Source of the DNA: an uncultured Alistipes sp.
Lineage (GTDB): Bacteria > Bacteroidota > Bacteroidia > Bacteroidales > Rikenellaceae
Assembly (NCBI GenBank): GCA_944326035.1
Contig: CALVCS010000011.1
Coordinates: forward strand, 310,001-374,000
Reading direction: 5' to 3'
DNA length: 64,000 bases
The notes under the pieces are model-generated. The model saw only the letters and a program-made list of their open reading frames with translations. It was not told the origin of the DNA and did no database searches. The position numbers were made by a program, and so were the translations under genes. Positions 10,130 to 18,574 of this stretch are shown one piece after another (position 1 is the stretch's first letter; every line of letters begins with the position of its first letter).

Positions 10130-10158
10130 AAAAAGCTCGTCGATCTTTCGACGAGCTT
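10130..10158 (-). terminator. Rho-independent terminator of ispD
   Basis: An 11-bp perfect inverted repeat (AAGCTCGTCGA / TCGACGAGCTT) with a four-base loop. Read on the minus strand it ends in a run of five Ts (10134-10130), just after ispD stops at 10184. The plus-strand side has no T-run, so it belongs to the leftward operon. Confidence 0.75.
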
Positions 10159-10183
10159 AGCGGGTTAGACTACGGGGGCAGCC

Positions 10184-10876
10184 TCAGGATTTTGTCAGTT
10201 TGGCCTGTGCGGTTAAGAGTGCTTCGGCTGTGATGATATCGATCGGAGTGGTGATCTTCAGGTTGGCATAATCCCCTTCACATAGGCAAATATCGTGTCC
10301 GGAGGCCTCGACTACACTGGCATCGTCTGTAAAGGCGGAACTATATGGTTGTTCATACGCTTTGCGAATCACCTTGGCATGAAAGACCTGCGGTGTTTGC
10401 ACGATACGTAACTGGGTGCGGTCGATGATGTGATTTCCTTCTGCATCGATTTGACGCAGGGAGTCGATGGGGGTTACGACCGGAATAACGGCCCCAAAGA
10501 CTTTGGCATCTGCAATGGCCCGTTGGATCAGGGCCCCGCTGACCAGCGGCCGGACTCCATCGTGAATCGCTACCAACGAGGCCTCGCCGATATGTTCCAA
10601 TCCTCGCTTGACCGAATCAAAACGGGTTTCGCCCCCTTCACAGATGATATGCGGCTGATTGAAACCGTAGGTTCGGCACAACTCTTTCCAGTATTCGATA
10701 CGAGCAGTAGGCAAAACGAGGATGATTTGCGGGTTTTTCAGTACATCGACAAAACGCTGAAGGGTGTGCATCAGGATCGGCTTACCGCCGATGGTCATGA
10801 ATTGTTTGGGCAATTTTCCGCCCATGCGGCGACCGCTGCCGCCGGCAACGATGATTACGGCTACTTGAGGTGACAT
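10184..10876 (-). CDS. ispD: 2-C-methyl-D-erythritol 4-phosphate cytidylyltransferase
   Basis: 230 residues with the IspD nucleotide-binding loop IVAGGSGRRMGGKLPKQF (about 9-26), VAIHDGVRPLVS, and the C-terminal FTDDASVVEASG and NLKITTPIDI. The enzyme transfers CMP from CTP to methylerythritol phosphate in the non-mevalonate isoprenoid pathway in the cytosol. The length is normal. It is the last gene of the leftward run and is followed by a strong hairpin terminator. A polyprenyl synthase, which uses the pathway's end products, heads the same run about 6 kb upstream. Confidence 0.93.
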   Translation of the reverse strand: MSPQVAVIIVAGGSGRRMGGKLPKQFMTIGGKPILMHTLQRFVDVLKNPQIILVLPTARIEYWKELCRTYGFNQPHIICEGGETRFDSVKRGLEHIGEASLVAIHDGVRPLVSGALIQRAIADAKVFGAVIPVVTPIDSLRQIDAEGNHIIDRTQLRIVQTPQVFHAKVIRKAYEQPYSSAFTDDASVVEASGHDICLCEGDYANLKITTPIDIITAEALLTAQAKLTKS

Positions 10877-10920
10877 ATCGGTACGTGTAGTGTTGATTTA
10901 TAGGTCGGTTGAGGCGCTTT

Positions 10921-11973
10921 TTATGGCGTTTTTTCTTGTAGATAGGCGTTGACAACCCGCTGAATGGTTTGTTCGATCGGCGTATAGTGGAACTGACAGG
11001 TGCGGGTGATCAGACTGCCGTCATAACGGGAGACGTCGAGAGCATTGTCGATGACCGAGGCACTTAAGCGTACTTCCCCACCCCAGAAACGGCGGTGTCC
11101 CCGTTCGAGGGTGGCGGCTACGTTCAGTAACTGACGTCCAGCTCGCCATCGAGGCGGTCGTTTATGGGCAGCTTGGGTGATGAGCGTGAATAACTCCCGA
11201 AAGGAGAGATTGGCCCCGCAGAGAATGAATTGTTGTCCGAGGGCTTGTGGGGTCTCGAACAGGGCGATCATGGCTCGGGCCACATCGTGAACATCTACAT
11301 ATCCTTTTACGCCCTCGGTATAGAAGGGAAAACCTTGTACGGCTCGGGCGATCAAGGGGCCGCTGCTGCGATTCCATTCCCCTTCGCCCAGCACAATCGC
11401 CGGATTGACGATGATCGTTCGCAGACCTTGAGCGGCGGCTCGCCAAACTTCATTTTCCGCATAGAATTTACTCATCGAATAGGCCGATCGTCCTTTGGGA
11501 CTGGTTAACCAACACTTTTCCGTAATCAAAGGAGCGGAGGTAAGGGATTGTGGGGTTTCGACCGTTCCGAGGGTGGCGATGGAACTGACATGGAGGAATA
11601 CCCCGACACGAGCCATCCGAGCGGCCGTAACAGCACCGGCTGTGATCGATCGATTAGTTTCGAGGACTTCTTCGGAACGTTGCGGGTCGTAGGTGACCAG
11701 ACCTGCACAATGAAAGACCCCATCGCACCCTTCCATCCATCGACTCAAGCGCAGGGGGTTGAGTAGTGAAATTTCGTCAATCTCCACGTCTTTCAGCCGA
11801 TCGGCGAGGTTGAAACGTTGGAGGGTATGTTGCAGACCTTTCAGATGCTGGGCATGGTGAACGACCACCCGGACGCGATAGCCTCGTTGCAGTAAGGCGG
11901 CCACCAGATGGCTGCCGATCAGTCCAGTAGGACCGGTTACGCCAACCGTTTTGGGGGAATAAGCAGGGTTCAT
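10921..11973 (-). CDS. NAD-dependent epimerase/dehydratase family protein (extended SDR)
   Basis: 350 residues with the Rossmann motif VGVTGPTGLIGSHLVAALL (about 8-26), GVFHCAGLVTY and an active-site YSMSKFYAENEV, the YxxxK pair of short-chain dehydrogenases. Extended SDRs of this type act as nucleotide-sugar epimerases or as dihydroflavonol-4-reductase-like or sterol-dehydrogenase-like enzymes; the substrate cannot be named here. ATG 11973 overlaps the TGA of the upstream PNPOx-like gene by 4 bp (ATGA), so translation is probably coupled. A longer in-frame start exists at 12066, but it would lie inside the upstream gene and before the Rossmann strand. Confidence 0.83.
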   Translation of the reverse strand: MNPAYSPKTVGVTGPTGLIGSHLVAALLQRGYRVRVVVHHAQHLKGLQHTLQRFNLADRLKDVEIDEISLLNPLRLSRWMEGCDGVFHCAGLVTYDPQRSEEVLETNRSITAGAVTAARMARVGVFLHVSSIATLGTVETPQSLTSAPLITEKCWLTSPKGRSAYSMSKFYAENEVWRAAAQGLRTIIVNPAIVLGEGEWNRSSGPLIARAVQGFPFYTEGVKGYVDVHDVARAMIALFETPQALGQQFILCGANLSFRELFTLITQAAHKRPPRWRAGRQLLNVAATLERGHRRFWGGEVRLSASVIDNALDVSRYDGSLITRTCQFHYTPIEQTIQRVVNAYLQEKTP

Positions 11974-12410
11974 GGCTGTGAAGAATCTGAGGCTTTCCAA
12001 ACGAGTTTTTTGCCGAACCCCAATCGGTTGTCGGTCAATTTGAGGTCGTCGATCTGGATGACCCACAGGTCGATCTCCATCAGAACGGCGAACGGAAATC
12101 GTTGTAAGTATGTTTGGCGGGCCGTTTCCCGATCCGCTCCTTGGGGACGGGTCATGGTGCCGTGTAGTTGAATGCCTTGCAATTTGCCGATCACGTTACT
12201 CTCCAAAGCGATGGCACCGGCAATGCGGGCATTTTGTTCCACCTGCTGGGCATGGAGGGTCGATTCGGACGAGGTGACGACCAGACGGTTCCGCTCAGCG
12301 TCGTAGGCATAGAAGAGGGTGCAACAATGCGGTTGCTGATCCTGGACCGTTGCCAAGGTCATGACATGATGACGCTTGAGAAAACGGATGATACGGGCGT
12401 CGACTTCCAT
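11970..12410 (-). CDS. Pyridoxamine 5'-phosphate oxidase-like flavin/heme-binding family protein
   Basis: 146 residues with the split-barrel pattern of the PNPOx-like superfamily: IIRFLKRHHVMTLATVQDQQPHC at the N-terminus, LVVTSSESTLHAQQVEQN, then LQGIQLHGTM. Members bind FMN, F420 or heme and most are uncharacterised. It resembles the small YhbP-type proteins more than true PdxH, which is longer. It sits 4 bp after the M23 peptidase and overlaps the epimerase start by 4 bp. The family is fairly certain and the function unknown. Confidence 0.75.
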   Translation of the reverse strand: MEVDARIIRFLKRHHVMTLATVQDQQPHCCTLFYAYDAERNRLVVTSSESTLHAQQVEQNARIAGAIALESNVIGKLQGIQLHGTMTRPQGADRETARQTYLQRFPFAVLMEIDLWVIQIDDLKLTDNRLGFGKKLVWKASDSSQP

Positions 12411-12414
12411 GCTG

Positions 12415-13734
12415 TTAGGGTCGCGAGGTACGGGTTGAGTCGGCCTTGGTCGAGGTGGATAATTCGTCGAGCGAGGTGACCCGCAGGCTGTCGGCGATCG
12501 GACCGTTCAGCTCGGCCATAATTCGGTCTCGAATGCCTTCGAAAGCCGTGCGATTGGCGGCCTGAATCGGTTCAGCCGGCTCGGTCGGCACCTTCAACGG
12601 GTCGATCGGACGCCCGTTTTGCCACAATCGGAAGTCGAGGTGCGGACCGGTCGACAGGCCGGTGGTGCCGACATAGCCGATCAGTTGACCCTGCTGCACC
12701 CGAGCCCCTTGTTTGATGCCTTTCGCAAAGCCTCTCAAATGCAGGTATCCGGAGACTAAAGATCCTGAATTGTGTTTGATTTTCAGGGTGTTTCCACCGC
12801 CTCCGCTCCAGCCTTTGAAGATCACTACCCCATCACCTACGGCAACGACCGGGGTACCGCTCGGGGCTGCATAGTCGACGCCATAGTGCGGACGACGGAT
12901 GCGCAGCACGGGGTGCAGACGTGAGGCCGAAAAACGAGAACTGATTCGTGAAAATTTCAGCGGGGCTTTCAAGAGGTTTTTGCGCAGGCTGTTGCCTTTT
13001 TCATCCCAGTATTGCAGCTTCCCGTTCTGCATAAACGGAATGGCGTAATAGGTTTTGCCACCATGTTGGAAGCTGGCGCCCCAGATGGTCCCGACATCGA
13101 CACAGACCGTATCGACATACAACTGATCGTAAATCACGGTGAATTGATCGTCTTTCTGCAGGCCGAAGAAGTCGATGCTCCAGGCGTAGATATCGGACAG
13201 CTCGGCCGCCAAAGCCGGACTCATGTCGTTGTCGATCATGCTGTTCCACAACGAAGAGGTAATGGTAGCCGTTTTTTGCATCCGTTGCACTGTCACCTCT
13301 TTTTCGGCGAGGTGCATGCTGGGTGTCGGTTGCGTAAAGTCGATGACCAGGTATTCGGTTGTAGAGATTTCGTAGACGAAGTAGTCGAGTTTGGCCGTAC
13401 TGTCCACAGCCTGGAAGGTCGTATATTTGTGCCCGGCCCGCAGGTTGCGTAGCGGAAAGATCGAATCGGCGCTTTTGGCAAGTTGATCGACCGTCACGGG
13501 CGAGATGCCATAGCGATCCAGGATTTCACCCAGGGTTTGTCCGCTTTCGAGCGTCGCTTCATCGAGGTTGTACGAGCCGATGTCGATGCCGTAAAGCAAT
13601 TCACGTGGTTCTTCCTGAATTTCGATATTCTGAGGTAAGGTCTCGTCGTGTTTACGGTTGATGACCAGGATCAACAGCACGATCAACAAGGCGCCCCCGA
13701 TGGCCGCCGGTATCCATTTCGATAAATTTCCCAT
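12415..13734 (-). CDS. M23 family peptidoglycan metallopeptidase, membrane anchored
   Basis: 439 residues with an N-terminal membrane segment (AAIGGALLIVLLILVINR, about 10-27), a LysM/OapA-like region (about 55-110: SGQTLGEILDRYGISPVTV), a Csd3/MepM-like middle domain, and a LytM catalytic domain from about 270. Zinc ligands His283 and Asp287 lie in HYGVDYAAPSGTPV. The usual final HxH motif reads GPHLDF: catalytic-position His365 is kept but the last zinc ligand is Asp367, not His. Members cut peptide cross-links in murein. Whether the Asp form is active is open. The gene starts 65 bp after the flippase-like gene. Confidence 0.87.
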   Translation of the reverse strand: MGNLSKWIPAAIGGALLIVLLILVINRKHDETLPQNIEIQEEPRELLYGIDIGSYNLDEATLESGQTLGEILDRYGISPVTVDQLAKSADSIFPLRNLRAGHKYTTFQAVDSTAKLDYFVYEISTTEYLVIDFTQPTPSMHLAEKEVTVQRMQKTATITSSLWNSMIDNDMSPALAAELSDIYAWSIDFFGLQKDDQFTVIYDQLYVDTVCVDVGTIWGASFQHGGKTYYAIPFMQNGKLQYWDEKGNSLRKNLLKAPLKFSRISSRFSASRLHPVLRIRRPHYGVDYAAPSGTPVVAVGDGVVIFKGWSGGGGNTLKIKHNSGSLVSGYLHLRGFAKGIKQGARVQQGQLIGYVGTTGLSTGPHLDFRLWQNGRPIDPLKVPTEPAEPIQAANRTAFEGIRDRIMAELNGPIADSLRVTSLDELSTSTKADSTRTSRP

Positions 13735-13799
13735 ACCGTAAATTTACGATTCGGCCGGGAAAAGACAAAAGACGGTACGCAAAGAGTTATGATTTTTTA

Positions 13800-14891
13800 T
13801 CAACATTCCTCGGCGGAGCTTGTTCGGGCAGGTTTGCGCGAAAAGTTTCGTTTGATCCATCGGGGAAACAGAATCACGCCGGCGATGAGATAAGGGTAAT
13901 ACGTGATCAATCGCCAGAAGAGGGCGATCAGGGTGGCGGCTCCCACCTGGAGGGAGAAAGGTACATTGATCAGGTCCCGGCAATAGGTGGTAAAGATGTA
14001 CTCGGCGAATCCGCTGCCTCCGGGCGTAGGCATGACCAACATCATGATCCACATGACCAGTTGGCGTGCAAACAACAGCAGTTGGTCGCTTACCGAGAAG
14101 AACGCCATGATCAGGGCATTGGCGACCAGATAGCGCGAGCTCCAGGAGAGGAACGTCGAGGCGCCAGCCTTGAGCCAGAATCGCAGGCCATAACGGCGAA
14201 TTTCGTACGAGGAGAGAATGATGTCGGAGCCGACATTGGCGGCGGCCCGGTACCATCGGCGGAGAAAACGGAGGTGGAAAATGCGCATCAACAACCATTT
14301 TAGGCCGCGGGGGTTGTAGAACAGTCCGTAGGAGAGGATCAGGACGTACACCAGCTTGAGGCTGTAACCGATCAGGGCGAAGGTCATCAGGCTGTGAGCG
14401 ATCACCCCGGAGGAGGGGTCGATGTCGAACATGGCATGACGGCCAACCAGCAACAACAGCAGCGGGAACATGACGATGAAATAGACTTCGTCCAGGAAGG
14501 AGGTCAGCATGACGATGGCCGAACTGCGTCCGACGCTGATACCCTCTTTGTGTACGTAAATGATGGCGACGCTGGTTCCTCCGACGGCAGAGGGAGTGAT
14601 GGCCGAGGTGAACTCCCACAACATGATTATGCGGAAAGCTTGCAGCCAACTGAGTTGGTTGTTGCTCAGGATGCGGATCCGGATGATATACCCCAAGTCG
14701 CGTCCGAACATGCAAAAGACGGCCAATACGACCCAAAACAGGGTGTGCCAGCTGAAATGAATATCCTGCAGCACATCGGCATTGAAGTCCTTCCAGAACA
14801 GGTAGCCCACGACGATCAGACCGATTGCGATCGGATAGAGCGCATTGCTGAGCTTAATCTTGGCCAATGGGTTGTTGTTGTTCTTTGCCAC
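13800..14891 (-). CDS. Lysylphosphatidylglycerol synthase TM region / UPF0104 flippase-like membrane protein
   Basis: About 363 residues with eight or so hydrophobic segments. It has the family landmarks ITPSAVGGTSVAIIYVHKEG and MLVMPTPGGSGFAEYIF, the PxxxGG-like half-repeats of the MprF flippase domain. There is no synthase domain, so it is the stand-alone form, perhaps moving a lipid across the inner membrane. I chose GTG 14891 because the longer TTG start at 14915 lies inside a perfect -7 promoter box (14913-14920). The C-terminus is rich in Arg and Lys. The substrate is unknown. Confidence 0.82.
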   Translation of the reverse strand: MAKNNNNPLAKIKLSNALYPIAIGLIVVGYLFWKDFNADVLQDIHFSWHTLFWVVLAVFCMFGRDLGYIIRIRILSNNQLSWLQAFRIIMLWEFTSAITPSAVGGTSVAIIYVHKEGISVGRSSAIVMLTSFLDEVYFIVMFPLLLLLVGRHAMFDIDPSSGVIAHSLMTFALIGYSLKLVYVLILSYGLFYNPRGLKWLLMRIFHLRFLRRWYRAAANVGSDIILSSYEIRRYGLRFWLKAGASTFLSWSSRYLVANALIMAFFSVSDQLLLFARQLVMWIMMLVMPTPGGSGFAEYIFTTYCRDLINVPFSLQVGAATLIALFWRLITYYPYLIAGVILFPRWIKRNFSRKPARTSSAEEC

Positions 14892-14912
14892 GGGGTGAAG
14901 GTATGTGAGGGA

Positions 14913-14920
14913 CAAAAATA
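14913..14920 (-). promoter_or_regulatory. Promoter -7 box TATTTTTG (minus strand) that decides the flippase gene start
   Basis: On the minus strand the sequence reads TATTTTTG, an exact TAnnTTTG. Transcription would begin near 14909, so a coding start at 14915 is impossible from this promoter. GTG 14891 would have a leader of about 18 nt. No TTTG is seen 20 bp upstream. Confidence 0.45.
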
Positions 14921-14960
14921 CGATAAATTTCCGAGGGAACGATCGACGATCGGTACGCGT

Positions 14961-16235
14961 CTATTTCGAGTCGGTTTCCGAGGCTTCGACAAATTTATAG
15001 AGGCGGTCTCCACGACGAATGAGTCCTCGGGTAGGAATCGAACAGGTTTCACCTTGGACGGTACGTGATACGGGTTGTTCGGCTACGCGGATCTCTTCGA
15101 CGGTGAACTCTTGTACGCCGGTCGTTTCGCCCATGAAGAAAGCCTCTTCGCCGACCGACAACGGAGCGGCTTCCACCTGGATTTCGGCGACAGAGATCTT
15201 TTTGAAGAAGTTGGTGACCTTTCCGACATACACTTTGCGTTTGGTGGCCGACGAGCCATAAACCTGACTCCATTCCCCGGTTTTCCCGCCTAAATAGTAG
15301 CCTCCCCAGAATCCTCGATTGAAGACCTCCGAGAGGCGTGCTTTCCAAACGGCGATACGTTCCGGCGTATAATTCCCCTGCTCCAGGGCGATCAAGGCCT
15401 CGTGGTAACAGGAAACCACCCGGTGCACATACTCCGCCGAACGGGCTCGCCCTTCGATTTTGAGTACGCGTACCCCTGCCCCAATGAAACGATCCAGAAA
15501 ATCGATGGTACACAGATCCTTTGGGGAGAGGATAAAGGGATTGTCGATGATCAGCTCTTCGTGGGTCTCACGGTCTTGGACAAGGTAACTGCGGCGGCAG
15601 ATCTGGCGGCAATCGCCTCGGTTGGCCGAGTGACCGTTGTCGTGAAGGCTCAGATAGCATTTCCCGGAAACCGCCATACACAACGCCCCGTGGGCAAACA
15701 TCTCGATTTTGATCGGTTCGCCTTTCGGGCCTCGCAGATCGCGTCGGAGCATCTCTTCGTGAATCGCCTGAACCTGATGCAGATCCAATTCTCGTGCCAA
15801 CACCATCACATCGGCATAGGTGGCGTAAAAAGCGACGGACTCGATGTTGGACAGGTTCAGTTGGGTGGAGATATGTACCTCCAGGCCGATGCTGCGAGCA
15901 TAGAGAATCCCCGCCTGATCGGACACGATCACCGCATCGACGTCCTCTTTGCGCGCCAGATCCATGACCTGACGCATGGTCGGAAGGTCTTTGTCGTATA
16001 AAATCGTGTTGACCGTCAGGTAGGTTTTGACGCCATGTTCGTGTGCGATGTGGACGATCCGTGGCAGATCCTCCAACGTGAAGTTGAAGGCCGATCGGGC
16101 CCGCATGTTCAAGGCCCCTACCCCAAAATAGACGGCGTCGGCTCCGGCGTCGATGGCCGCCATCAGCGATTCATAGGACCCGGCCGGGGCCATCAGTTCG
16201 ATTTCATCGCGTCGAATGGAGAGCGGTGTCTGCAT
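14961..16235 (-). CDS. Peptidase U32 family protein (TrhP/RlhA-type RNA hydroxylation factor)
   Basis: 424 residues with ELMAPAGSYESLMAAIDAGADAV at the N-terminus and the conserved cysteine cluster region HGALCMAVSGKC then RGDCRQICRRSY. These carry the four cysteines thought to hold an iron-sulfur cluster in U32 proteins. E. coli relatives TrhP (tRNA uridine-34 5-hydroxylation) and RlhA (23S rRNA C2501) need prephenate and Fe-S genes; older annotation as collagenase is probably wrong. The length and C-terminal barrel (RKVYVGKVTNFFKKISVAE) fit the TrhP group. It ends 45 bp before the flippase promoter box and follows the polyprenyl synthase by 6 bp, so the two are co-transcribed. Confidence 0.85.
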   Translation of the reverse strand: MQTPLSIRRDEIELMAPAGSYESLMAAIDAGADAVYFGVGALNMRARSAFNFTLEDLPRIVHIAHEHGVKTYLTVNTILYDKDLPTMRQVMDLARKEDVDAVIVSDQAGILYARSIGLEVHISTQLNLSNIESVAFYATYADVMVLARELDLHQVQAIHEEMLRRDLRGPKGEPIKIEMFAHGALCMAVSGKCYLSLHDNGHSANRGDCRQICRRSYLVQDRETHEELIIDNPFILSPKDLCTIDFLDRFIGAGVRVLKIEGRARSAEYVHRVVSCYHEALIALEQGNYTPERIAVWKARLSEVFNRGFWGGYYLGGKTGEWSQVYGSSATKRKVYVGKVTNFFKKISVAEIQVEAAPLSVGEEAFFMGETTGVQEFTVEEIRVAEQPVSRTVQGETCSIPTRGLIRRGDRLYKFVEASETDSK

Positions 16236-16241
16236 GGCGTT

Positions 16242-17216
16242 CTATTTCTGTCGTTTGATCAATTCGGAGGCCAGATCACGCAGCGGTTGCAACCGTTCGG
16301 GATCGATTTCCAGCACATCGAGTGTCCGGAAGGCGGTGTTGAAATACTCGGAGATTTTTTGTTCGGTGCGTTTTTTGAGGTTCAGTTTGTCGTAAATTGC
16401 CTTGACGGAGGCGATTTTTTCGGCGGCCGGCAGGGTGTTGTCGTGCAGCAAGGTTAACAGCTGTTGCCGATCCTCTTCCGTGGCCAGCGCCAGCGCGCTG
16501 CTGAGCAAGAAGTTTTTTTTGCCGGCGAGGATATCTTCGCCGACCGGTTTGCCCAATAGAGCGGGATCGCCGTATGTGTCCAGCAGATCGTCCTGGAGTT
16601 GGAATGCCAAGCCGATCAGCAGCCCGAATCGATACAGCAGTTCGGTCTGTTCGGCCGAAGCGCCTCCGCAGATGGCTCCCATCTGAAGGGCTCCTCCCAA
16701 CAAAACGGCGGTTTTGAGCCGGATCATTTCGAGGTATTCGTCGACACTGACGTTTTCCCGGGTTTCAAACTCCATGTCGTATTGTTGTCCTTCGCAGACG
16801 CCCAGTGCGACATTGTTGAAGACCTCCAGCAGTCGCGGAACGACGTGAGGTTCGCAACGGGTCAGTAATCGGTAGGCGTAGATCAGCATCATGTCGCCGG
16901 AGAGGATGGCGGTATTTTCATTCCATTTTTTATAGACGGACGGTTTGCCACGACGGGTGTCCGAGGCGTCCATGATATCGTCATGCAGCAGCGTGAAGTT
17001 GTGGAAGACTTCCACGGCCAGAGCGGCCGGACGGGCAACGGTGACCGATTCGTGAAATAGATTGCACCCCATCAGGACCAGAATCGGACGGATTCGTTTG
17101 CCACCCTCTTCCAGGGCATAACGCATCGGGGCGTACAATCCATCGGGTTTGGGGGGATAGGTCAGCGAAGCGAGTTCGTGTTCCGTAATTTCAAGAAATT
17201 CGCGGACTGAATACAT
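16242..17216 (-). CDS. Polyprenyl synthetase (trans-isoprenyl diphosphate synthase)
   Basis: 324 residues with both aspartate-rich motifs of all-E prenyl chain elongases: LLHDDIMDASDTRRGKPS (about 88-105) and LAFQLQDDLLDTYGD (about 206-220), plus GGKRIRPILVLMGC. The enzyme condenses IPP with allylic diphosphates through magnesium-bound DDxxD motifs. The residues before the first motif suggest a chain longer than C10, but product length cannot be decided by eye. It heads the leftward run that ends with ispD of the same pathway. Confidence 0.9.
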   Translation of the reverse strand: MYSVREFLEITEHELASLTYPPKPDGLYAPMRYALEEGGKRIRPILVLMGCNLFHESVTVARPAALAVEVFHNFTLLHDDIMDASDTRRGKPSVYKKWNENTAILSGDMMLIYAYRLLTRCEPHVVPRLLEVFNNVALGVCEGQQYDMEFETRENVSVDEYLEMIRLKTAVLLGGALQMGAICGGASAEQTELLYRFGLLIGLAFQLQDDLLDTYGDPALLGKPVGEDILAGKKNFLLSSALALATEEDRQQLLTLLHDNTLPAAEKIASVKAIYDKLNLKKRTEQKISEYFNTAFRTLDVLEIDPERLQPLRDLASELIKRQK

Positions 17217-17246
17217 AGCACTTGATTTTGAAAATAAAATGGTGCG

Positions 17247-17254
17247 TAAAGGTA
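17247..17254 (-). promoter_or_regulatory. Probable promoter -7 box TACCTTTA for the leftward run
   Basis: Minus-strand TACCTTTA differs from TAnnTTTG only in the last base. It lies 30 bp ahead of the polyprenyl synthase ATG. It is back-to-back with the promoter of the divergent ROK kinase gene. Confidence 0.35.
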
Positions 17255-17283
17255 GAAAAAATCAGCCGTTTTTCCGGAAACAA

Positions 17284-17315
17284 TTTGCAAAACCCTCTTT
17301 TTGTCCATATATTTG
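17284..17315 (+). promoter_or_regulatory. Promoter TTTG-N20-TATATTTG for the ROK kinase
   Basis: TTTG at 17284-17287, then 20 bp, then TATATTTG at 17308-17315: both elements of the Bacteroidota primary-sigma promoter at ideal spacing. The leader to ATG 17370 would be about 50 nt and is AT-rich. Confidence 0.7.
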
Positions 17316-17369
17316 ATAGTTCGAAAGGTAACGCAACCTAATTAACTTAAAATTAATATAAAGCTGACA

Positions 17370-18338
17370 ATGAGAAAAGTAGCTGTTGGAGTAGACATTG
17401 GAGGAACCAATACGGTCTACGGCTTGGTGGACCGGGACGGTAATATTATCGGGGAAGGTGCTTTCCCGACCCGGAACTATCCCGATTTCGACCAATATAT
17501 CGAAGAGTTGTACATTGGTATTCAGGATTTGATCAAACGCAGCGGAGACGATGTGGAAGTGATCGGTGTGGGTATTGGGGCCCCCAACGGCAACTATTAT
17601 ACGGGAACGATCGAATTTGCGCCCAATCTGGTTTGGAAAGGGGTGTTGCAGATCGTCGAAAAGATGAAACGCTATTTCCCGACGATTCCGGTGATTATTA
17701 CCAACGATGCCAACGCCGCTGCTGTGGGCGAAATGGTGTACGGTGGAGCTCGTGGCATGCAAAACTTTGTGGTGGTGACCTTGGGAACCGGTTTGGGAAG
17801 CGGTTTTGTGGTCAATGGAAAATTGGTGTATGGCCATGATGGTTTCGCCGGGGAACTGGGGCACGTGATTGTGCATAAAACCGGACGGGTGTGCGGTTGC
17901 GGCCGTAAAGGTTGTCTGGAAACCTATGTCTCGGCTACGGGGATCAAACGGACCGTCTTTAAATTATTGGCCGATCATACTGAAGAGAGCGAATTCCGCA
18001 AGATTCCGTACGATGAGCTGACGGCCGAAATGATTACCAAGGCGACCCTCAATGGCGACCCGATTGCCATTGCCGCGTATGAGTATACCGGTAAGATGCT
18101 GGGAGAAGCGTTGGCCGATGTTGTGGCGATTACCAGCCCCGAAGCCATTTTCCTGTTTGGCGGTTTGGCCAAGGCCGGGAAATATATCTTCGAACCGACC
18201 AAACGATATATGGAAGCCAATTTGCTGGCCATTTTCCGCAATAAAGTGAAACTGTTGCCATCGGGGATCGATGGAAAGAATGCGGCGGTGATGGGGGCTT
18301 CGGCCCTGGTATGGCAGGAGTTGGGCGAAATGGAATAG
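17370..18338 (+). CDS. ROK family sugar kinase (glucokinase-like)
   Basis: 322 residues with the ATP phosphate loop GVDIGGTNTVYGLVDRDG (about 8-25), NDANAAAVGE, TLGTGLGSGFVVNGKL, and the ROK signature GELGHVIV plus the zinc-binding CGCGRKGCLE. ROK kinases phosphorylate glucose or other hexoses, sometimes N-acetylated ones, at C6 in the cytosol. No helix-turn-helix precedes the kinase, so it is an enzyme and not a NagC/XylR-type repressor. It is alone in its transcript, with its own promoter and a strong terminator. The sugar is inferred only from family habit. Confidence 0.9.
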   Translation: MRKVAVGVDIGGTNTVYGLVDRDGNIIGEGAFPTRNYPDFDQYIEELYIGIQDLIKRSGDDVEVIGVGIGAPNGNYYTGTIEFAPNLVWKGVLQIVEKMKRYFPTIPVIITNDANAAAVGEMVYGGARGMQNFVVVTLGTGLGSGFVVNGKLVYGHDGFAGELGHVIVHKTGRVCGCGRKGCLETYVSATGIKRTVFKLLADHTEESEFRKIPYDELTAEMITKATLNGDPIAIAAYEYTGKMLGEALADVVAITSPEAIFLFGGLAKAGKYIFEPTKRYMEANLLAIFRNKVKLLPSGIDGKNAAVMGASALVWQELGEME

Positions 18339-18366
18339 ACCGGCTCGGTTCATAGGGATTTTTAAA

Positions 18367-18399
18367 GGGATGTTCTCATCGAGGACATCCCTCTTTTTT
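18367..18399 (+). terminator. Rho-independent terminator after the ROK kinase
   Basis: GGGATGTTCTC / GAGGACATCCC form an 11-bp stem with one G-T wobble and a three-base loop, followed by TCTTTTTT. It lies 28 bp after the stop codon. Confidence 0.85.
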
Positions 18400-18574
18400 A
18401 TAGATACCAGGAGGGAGGATGGCGTGTCGGGACGACCTTCATAAAAACGTTCGAAAAAGAGGAAAAGATAGAGGCGTGCCTGGCATCGTTTGCTTGGCTT
18501 TGGTCGGAAAGGTGCGGTGGGAAGAGGAATTCTTCGTATCTTTATCCTCCGGAAATCTAAATAACACGGATAAC

